A DNA stretch of 64,000 bases from assembly GCA_030844895.1 (NCBI GenBank), contig CM061223.1, positions 14,209,994-14,273,993 on the forward strand, given 5' to 3'. This DNA is from Ambrosia x helenae (taxonomy: Eukaryota > Streptophyta > Magnoliopsida > Asterales > Asteraceae). Positions 57,476 to 64,000 of this stretch are shown in pieces (within the stretch, counting starts at the first letter, position 1; each line of letters opens with the position of its first letter). Made by a program: the position numbers and the translations under genes. Below the pieces are notes generated by a model. That model saw only the letters and a list, made by a program, of their open reading frames with translations, searched no databases and was not told the DNA's origin.

Positions 57476-60007
57476 TGTAACGCCCCAAAACCCGAATAAT
57501 TATTTATTAGCACGTTTGTTTTGTACCATTGCATGGAATACTTAGCTAGAATGATTAACCTAGTTAAAGAAATTGAATGATTAGCTTATTGTGAAGCTTT
57601 GAAGAATGAATGTTAGAATCTATGTAATGAAAGAAATAAAGGGTGGTTAATGATTTTATGTTGTTAAAAGATCTCTAATTAACTTGTAGAAATGCATGTC
57701 AGTTGAAATATAGTTTGATGGTGTGATTTCTAGAACTATGCATTAAGAGATTTTACTCTGTACTTGATTGGTAAGATGCCTACAACGTGTTGGATAAGTT
57801 GCTTCATTGTGAATTAGAAGTAAATTGTGTAGTAAGTGTGAAGCATATGAATTTATTAGTAAGAGCTAATGTTGGAACTATACTATATTTGACACATTTC
57901 TAATATTAACAAAGTGTATGGACTAGTCTATAATATTTTAGAAGTTCAAAGGGGTAGATTGGCTTAATTGACAAATGTGTAGTATAAAAGGGAGGAGATA
58001 GTTTTTATTGTTTCATTCTTACTCCACCCCCAAATTGTAGAAAGAGATAGAGTGTGTGTGAAAGAGAGCCATTCAAGTCCAAAAATCCCGTTTTTAGGTT
58101 TTCTACCTGTCATAAAGTGGGATTTCCCGAAGATTGAACCGTCGGATCGTTCTCAAATTTTGACAGAAGCTATAACACATATAGACGATCATATCCAACG
58201 GTGGGTTTTTGATTTAGAGGCCTGGAAGAGGGGTTTTTACTAACCAGAAGACAGCAGCTCGAAAATGGTTTTCCAGCCACTGTTTTGCCATTTCAGCAAC
58301 TGTGGTGGCGGTTTCAGGTGACGGAAACTAATAGGGGTTGCAGGTCTCGACGAGACGGTTTCGTGGACTCCTAAATCACCTAAATCGGAGTTCGTTTGAT
58401 ATGGTTTCGACCTCTACTCGCATTCGTAAGTTATTCCCAAACTTAACTTCTATTTATGTAATTGAATTCACATGTGTATGAAGTATGATAATAATGGAAG
58501 GATGGATAAGTGGGTATAAACTTTAGGTTAACTCATTTGGTGGATTTAATTGCTATGGGTGATCATAATGTCGTGAAATAGTTTGTTAAGCCAATAATGG
58601 GAGAATCACCTAAACGGGTCACTTGGGTGAATGGATTAAACGTGTTGGATTATATCCCAAAACTTATACATTGGGTTATTGGTGAATTAAAAGTAACATG
58701 ACATGAATTTATGGTGTGCACTATTTCTATAAAGTGCACACATGGGAGTTTTGGTGTTCACTAATCTATAAAGTGCACACATAAAGTGCACTATTTCTAT
58801 AAAGTGACCCGTTATATGTTCTAATGGTTTGCAAGTTCGACTTGTTAAAGTAGGAATGACACGGATTGAAAGATAACGGGTCAAATGGATGGAATAAACG
58901 ACAACACTCCTTCGGGCAAAGGTAAGTGACTTATGAACTAAACTCTTAGTTTAGTAAATGCATGTTTATGTATTAGTGTATAATGGGAAACAAGAATGAA
59001 ATGGTAATTTTTAGTAAGACAAGTGAATGGATGTTGTTATTGAACAAGTATAGTTCACCTCACAACAATGAAAGTAGTTGGGATAAATGGGTCTACAAAG
59101 ATAAAAATAATAATGAAGTGATGGTATTTTAAGCATGAAACATACCTGAGATTTGCAAATATGGCATAAGAATGAATGGTGCAATGTATAGAGTATGTGT
59201 GTGTATATATATTATATATATATAGAGAGAGATAGATACATTTATTCATGGGTGTAAATATTTAGATTAAATTATATAGTTATGCAAGGTTTTACATGAG
59301 GTAAACCATTTGGTAAGTAGAGTTGTCACGCATTGGATGATTACGTTATAGAGTGTATGCATAGGTTCCTTACACTCGGGTAAGTATGAAGGTGTTATGT
59401 ATGTAAATGTTGGTCATTATGTGTAGATTGGTTATAGGATCAGAGATGTCATGTTCTCCTAGTAAATACATGAATGGAGAATAGTATGACAGGTCAAGAT
59501 AACTTGTATATGGGATTCGTATGCGCGTATGTATTGTTGTGTTATTAACCTTTTGTTATGAGGATGGTAATAAAGATGCAGGTATGTAAGTATGAATGCA
59601 TGGAAATTGGAGGTTAGGATCCAGAGATCGGATCCGAACTTGCAAAAGGCGTTTAGACATGATCATTGAGTATTGTTGGATGTTATCTCCACATTGTGAA
59701 TAATTGCATGAAGTCACTTAATGAACTAACGAAATAGTTATGTGGTGGTTGCAGGTTGTCTAGTCTACCTCACAAAGAAAGGAATGGTTGGAGATCGATT
59801 CAGTACGCGGATTGTACTGGGTCGCGGTCACGTTACCTAATAAAGATAAGTTGTATTGAATGTAATTAAGAAATAATAAAAGACGTAACACCTATATTAT
59901 CTTGGAGATATGTTTTCAAACATTCGAGAATGTATTTATAAAGCAAGAAATTTTCTGGTTCGTATTTCCGCTGCGTATTTTCTGTTAGAAGAGTTTAGGG
60001 TGTTACA
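57476..60007 (+). repeat. 3' LTR of the LARD-like element
   Basis: 2532 bp, near-identical partner of the 5' LTR, ending GGGTGTTACA followed by the duplication TCAAT. Confidence 0.95.
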
Positions 60008-63000
60008 TCAATATAAGGGGGGTGAGGGATGAGAGAAAATCATCCTGGATAAGGGGGCTTAAGACGTGCCATGGCTCGCATTTTGTGGGAGTACAGGAAT
60101 CTAAGTTAGGGGAAGATGCTTTTTTTTCACCTAAGCACCATATGGGGGCGTACAGCTTTTGACTCGGAACAAGTTTTTGCGGAAGGTAGGTCCGGGGGAA
60201 TAATTAGCATTTGGGATCCGTCGATTTTTAGAGTTAATTTTGTTGCTAAAGGTAGAAATTTTCTTCTGACGTCGGGGGTTCTGTGTGCAAGCGGGGAGAG
60301 TCTAAATGTGGTCAACATTTACGCTCCAAATGACCCAATAAAAAGACGAGCACTATGGGGGTGATCTGTTCGATTTGAAAAGTTCAAGGAATGGATATTG
60401 GGTTTTCTTTGGTGACTTTAATGAGGTCAGGTGTCAATCAGAGAGGAGAAATGCGGAATTTGTGGCGTCTAATGCAGCTTATTTCAATGATTTCATTAGT
60501 AGGGCGGGGTTGGAAGAGTATAATATGGGGGGCCACTCATTCACGTATATGACGGATAATGGGGTGAAGCTTAGCAAGCTCGATAGGTTTCTGGTATGTG
60601 GGGCGTTTATGGCTAAATGGGGAGATGCGTCGGTCACTGCTTTGTCCAGGTTTTTGTCTGATCATAGCCCGGTTACGTTGTCGGTATTGGCTAATGATTT
60701 TGGACACATACCGTTTCGATTCTTTAATTCCTGGATGGAAATGCCTGGTTTCTTGGAGTTCGTTTCAGGATTGTGCGAGAGGTTTACATTTACTGGTCCG
60801 TCTGATTTAGCAATTGTTACTAAACTGAAGCATTTGAAGAAAAAAATCAAGGCGTGGGTTGCATCAGAGAAAGGTGCGTTGAATGAGGAATTCGTGAAGA
60901 TGAAAGCAGTTGTGGAGGATATTGAGAGATTGGCGGAGTCTAGAGATTTATCGAACCAGGAGTTGAATGCACGAGTGGAAGCCAGAGATTTTTTGTTAGA
61001 GCATGAAAGGCGTAAACAGGTGGATCTTAAACAGAAAGCGAGGGTGAAATGGGCTGTGGATGGCGACGAGAATACCGCTTTTTTTCATGGGGTTATTAAT
61101 GCTAATGTATCTAGTAAGAGGATTAATGGGCTGCTGGTTGATGGTGACTGGGTTACGAATCCAACTTTTATCAAGGATAGAGCCTTCAATTATTTTCAAG
61201 AAAAGTTTCAGGAACCTATGTTGAATCGGCCGAAGCTAATTTGTCCTGGTATCAACAAGCTTTCGGAGGATGATGCTGATTGTATCTGTCGACCGTTTAC
61301 ACTACCGGAAATTAAAGACGCAGTGTGGGAGTGTGATGGCGATAAAGCCCCGGGGCCGGATGGCTTTAATTTTAGATTTATTAAAAGATGTTGGAGCGGC
61401 TTTGAAGGCGATTTCGTGAAACTATTTCAGGAGTTTTACGATGGGGGTAAGTTGGGTCCTGGGGCCGCGTCTTCTTTTATCGCATTAATACCAAAGAGGA
61501 AGGATCCCTTGGGGTTTAATGATTACCGCCCGATCAGTTTGGTGGGATGTGTGAACAAGGTGCTTTCAAAAGTCTTGGTTGCGAGACTTAAGTCGGTTAT
61601 TGGGAAGTTGATTTCTCCGGAGCAGTCGGCGTTTTTATCCGGTAGGAATATAGCAGATGGGCCTTTGATGTTGAACGAAGTTATTGGGTGGATGAGAAAA
61701 TACAAGAGGCAAGGGATGATATTTAAGGTGGATGTCGAGAAGGCCTACGACTCCTTAAACTGGGAGTTTCTTGAGTCGGTTATGCTTTAAATGAACTTCC
61801 CGAGTAGGTGTGTAGGTGGGTGATGGAGATTGTTAGGTCGGCTAGAGCGTCGGTGTTAGTAAATGGGTCCCATACTCACGAGTTTGTATGTAGTCGGGGC
61901 CTTCGTCAAGGCGACCCGCTTTCTCCATTCTTGTTCGTTATTGCTATGGAAGCTCTCTCTTGTGTCATGAGGCGGGCGGTGGACGTTGGGTTATATAGAG
62001 GGCTTGCTTGTGGATCGAATAATCTTGTCTTGTCCCATTTGTTGTATGCCGACGATGTGATTCTCATGGGCGAGTGGTCTACTCTGAATGCGAGGAATCT
62101 CAAACGGATCCTTCGCTGTTTTTATCTTGTATCGGGCTTGAAGGCGAATTTGGGTAAGTGCAATGTGTTTGGATTGGGGGTCCCGTCTACTGAAATTGAT
62201 GGGATGGCTGAGTTATTGAGGTGTAGAGCTGGATCGTTTCCGTTTATATATCTTGGGTTGCAAGTAGGGGCTAATATGAACCTCATTAAACATTGGAAAC
62301 CGGTGGTTGATGCATTTAGGAACAAGTTATCTATTTGGAAGGCCAAAACACTGTCGTATGGGGGTAGGGTAACTTTATTAAAGTCCGTTCTTAATGCTTT
62401 ACCTACCTACTATTTCACGTTGTTCAAAGCTCCGAGTGGTATAATTGATGTGTTAGATAAATTAAGGCGGGTGTTTTTTTGGGGAGGGTCGGAAGAGAAG
62501 GCTTGTATGAATTGGGTGGCTTGGCAAAGGGTGTTTGCTCCGGTTGACCGTGGGGTCTTGGTTTCGGTTCCCTTGTTGATGCTAACCTCGCGATGTTGGC
62601 AAAGTGGTGGTGGCGATTCAAAACGGAATCAAACGCGCTATGGAGGAAAGTTATATGGTCAATTCATGGGTCAAATAGGGATTGGAATCCTATTCCAACC
62701 AAGTTGTCTATCTCGGGTCCATGGAAACAAATTCACACTTCGATGCAAATTGTCAAACGGGCCGGGCGGGATGTGGGTTGGGCTATCAAAGGGGTGTTGG
62801 GCTGCGGGTTGGGTGTCGCTTTTTGGCTGGATAGTTGGGCGATGGATGTTCCGTTGGCCTCTCTATTTCCAGCTCTGTTTGCGCTTGAGAAAAACAAGTG
62901 GGCGTCCGTTGCAGACCGGGTTTCGCTGATGGGGACTGGGTGGGTTTGGGAATGGAAAACGTGATCATCTGTCTGCTGAGGAGTCTGCTGAACTGTTTCA

Positions 63001-63634
63001 GTTCAGCGGCTGCGTGCGCGTGCCTGTTCTGTCTGCTGCAGCGGACGGTTGGGTGTGGGGCTCGGGTTGGGGCTGTAGCTTTGCTGTGGCGGATATGAAG
63101 GCTTTTCTGCAGGATTCCAGGTTCGTCAGGTCTGATTTCATCATGGATAAATGCTCGTGGGTGCCAGCCAAAGTATGGGTATTTGCGTGGCGTGCGGAAC
63201 AAGATAGAGTTCCTACTCGGAGTGCTCTAATGCGGAGAAATATAAGCGTCGGCTCAGATTTATGTCCTTTCTGCGGAGATTGTGTAGAGTCCTCGGAACA
63301 CCTTTTCGTCACATGTGGTTTTTCGCAGGCTGTCTGGCAGATTGTGGCACAATGGTGCAAGGTTGGTCCGGTGTTTGCTTTTCAGTTCAGAGATCTACTA
63401 TGTCTACATCAGTTTATTAGCGGTTCAAGGTACAAGAAAAAGGCGTTTTTCGCAGTTTGTTTAGTAACTATTTGGTGCATTTGGAGGAATAGAAATGAGG
63501 TAATATTTGATCAAAGGCAAGTCTCTATAACTAAGGTTTTGGGCGACATAAAGACCCTCAGTTTTCTATGGATCAAAGCGAGGTCAAAGAATAATTCGCT
63601 AATTTGGAATTCATGGTGTCAATTTAATCTTTAA

Positions 63635-63796
63635 GACATTGGTTATTGTAAGCAATATGTGTCTGTCTAGTAGTATGTTATTGGTGTAATGTGTATTTAG
63701 TTAGGTGATCTGGTGTTACATGCATTTTGTAAGGTGTACGCTAGTATCCCGCTAGCTTGGTGAAATAAAGTACTTTGTTGATCGTTCAAAAAAAAA
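63635..63796 (+). other. LINE 3' UTR and poly(A)
   Basis: About 150 bp ending TTGTTGATCGTTCAAAAAAA. The CGTTCAAAA tip is shared with SINEs 1 and 2 in this window. Confidence 0.75.
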
Positions 63797-63811
63797 AGTA
63801 GATTAGGTATT
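63797..63811 (+). repeat. LINE target duplication, right
   Basis: AGTAGATTAGGTATT, matching 50058-50072. Confidence 0.9.
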
Positions 63812-64000
63812 TAATAGATTAGGTTAAACCATATTTAAACCACATTTATTCATTTTTTTAATTGGTGTAGAGTTGCCACATCACATCCTATGTGACATCT
63901 CTCAAAGGAGAGATTGCATAAGAGTATGACATGTAGTATTAATCCCTTTGCAATATATATATAGATTATTACAGTTTCTCCGTCCTCCACTCACAACCAC

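Larger units (their letters stand above)
51801..60007 (+). mobile_element. non-autonomous LTR retrotransposon (LARD-like)
   Basis: 8207 bp: 5' LTR 51801-54334, internal 3141 bp, 3' LTR 57476-60007, target duplication TCAAT. A tRNA-Met primer site and a polypurine tract are intact. The internal region has no frame above about 135 residues and no recognisable protease, RT, RNaseH or integrase, so it is non-autonomous and must use proteins from a relative. The 3' edge GGGGACGAAACC and then AAGGGGGGTAGACTTGTAAC resembles Tekay-like Gypsy chromoviruses (family inference). The LTRs differ by one substitution and one TA unit by eye, so insertion is very recent. Confidence 0.92.
51780..63634 (+). pseudogene. 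LINE ORF2 (endonuclease-RT-zf-RVT), split and frameshifted
   Basis: ATG 51780 starts the typical MNFLSIN opening; seven codons on, the LTR element intervenes and the frame resumes at 60013. APE endonuclease: VQESKL (60086), GDFNEV (60408) and SDHSPV (60658) motifs. Reverse transcriptase: NDYRPISLVGCVNKVLSK, VDVEKAYDSLNW, GLRQGDPLSPFLFVIAMEAL and the catalytic YADD (62045-62056). C-terminal zf-RVT: SWVPAKVWVFAWRAEQDRVP, CPFCGDCVESSEHLFVTC, then IWCIWRNRNEVIF. Defects: slips at the T-run 60120-60127, G-run 60357-60361, about 61809, G-run 62552-62555 and A-run 62956-62959, and a TAA at 61788. Function, if intact: target-primed reverse transcription. Confidence 0.88.
50073..63796 (+). mobile_element. 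L1-type LINE, 5'-truncated, split by LTR element
   Basis: The LINE is 50073-51800 plus 60013-63796, about 5.5 kb. It is cut off at the 5' end inside the ORF1 RNA-binding domain and bounded by the 15-bp duplication AGTAGATTAGGTATT. It carries ORF1 and ORF2 (endonuclease, reverse transcriptase, zf-RVT) and a roughly 150-bp 3' UTR ending GTTGATCGTTCAAAA and poly(A). Low divergence of the target duplication suggests a modest age. Confidence 0.9.
49350..63965 (-). mobile_element. reverse Helitron H6, host of the LINE/LTR nest
   Basis: On the reverse strand the 3' terminus is CCCGGGACGCTCCCGG, then ATAAAAACTAG|T at 49350. The 5' part at 63812-63965 ends A|TCTATATATATATTGC. Family text (AACGAGCG/CGCTCGTT, GGTGATACCCGACCC) runs from 49760 to 50057 and resumes at 63812. 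The LINE at 50073-63796 with its 15-bp duplication splits it. A (TTA)n microsatellite lies at 49441-49495 and a second forward-looking terminus (GGGGTATAAATCTAGT) at 49556. Confidence 0.7.

Overview
This is a plant nuclear window with no intact host gene that I can recognise. The evidence is AT-rich DNA, En/Spm-type CACTA ends, a Cassandra TRIM carrying 5S rRNA-like LTRs, an L1-type plant LINE with a zf-RVT finger, Mutator-like and Tourist-like elements, and many Helitron termini. Several protein fragments resemble ones I recall from Asteraceae genomes (lettuce and sunflower relatives). That placement is inference from memory, not proven here. Nearly every coding-looking stretch belongs to a transposable element or its remains.

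Layout. 1-7 kb: a Tourist-like MITE, then a small Myb/SANT-like gene (2424) whose last codons are interrupted by a CACTA element (2773-6365). Inside the CACTA sit a Cassandra TRIM and a Mutator-like TIR element. 7.7-9 kb: reverse Helitrons and a tRNA-derived SINE. 10-13.4 kb: a broken hAT transposase end and a large foldback MITE. 14.4-15.2 kb: a probable LTR fragment. 16.3-18.7 kb: a Mutator-like element with about 265-bp TIRs, a PB1-like transposase N-terminus and a reverse-strand GRF zinc-finger/coiled-coil/membrane fragment. 19.1-26.0 kb: a 5'-truncated non-LTR element that appears to encode a restriction-like endonuclease, split by two solo LTRs of one family lying in opposite directions 36 bp apart. 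27-32 kb: AT-rich direct duplications and a satellite-like array. 33-35 kb and 40-43 kb: chains of Helitrons, one split by a 2-kb foldback element. 36.5-39.1 kb: a third solo LTR of the same family. 44.5-48 kb: a SINE, a Helitron and two Tourist-like MITEs.

49.3-64 kb is a three-level nest: a reverse Helitron holds a 5.5-kb LINE with a 15-bp target duplication. The LINE is split just after the start of ORF2 by an 8.2-kb LTR element with two almost identical 2.53-kb LTRs and no gag-pol. The order of events is clear: Helitron first, then LINE, then, very recently, the LTR element.

The least explained signal is in the three solo LTRs. Each has two separated repeat blocks, one upstream of the TATA box and one roughly 0.6-1 kb downstream. 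Both blocks use the same short word within an LTR, but the word differs between copies (GCGATTA/TAATCGC in two, GTCGAA/TTCGAC in the third). Each LTR also has a conserved inverted pair, CTACCTTAGCG near its start and CGCTAAGGTAG near its end.
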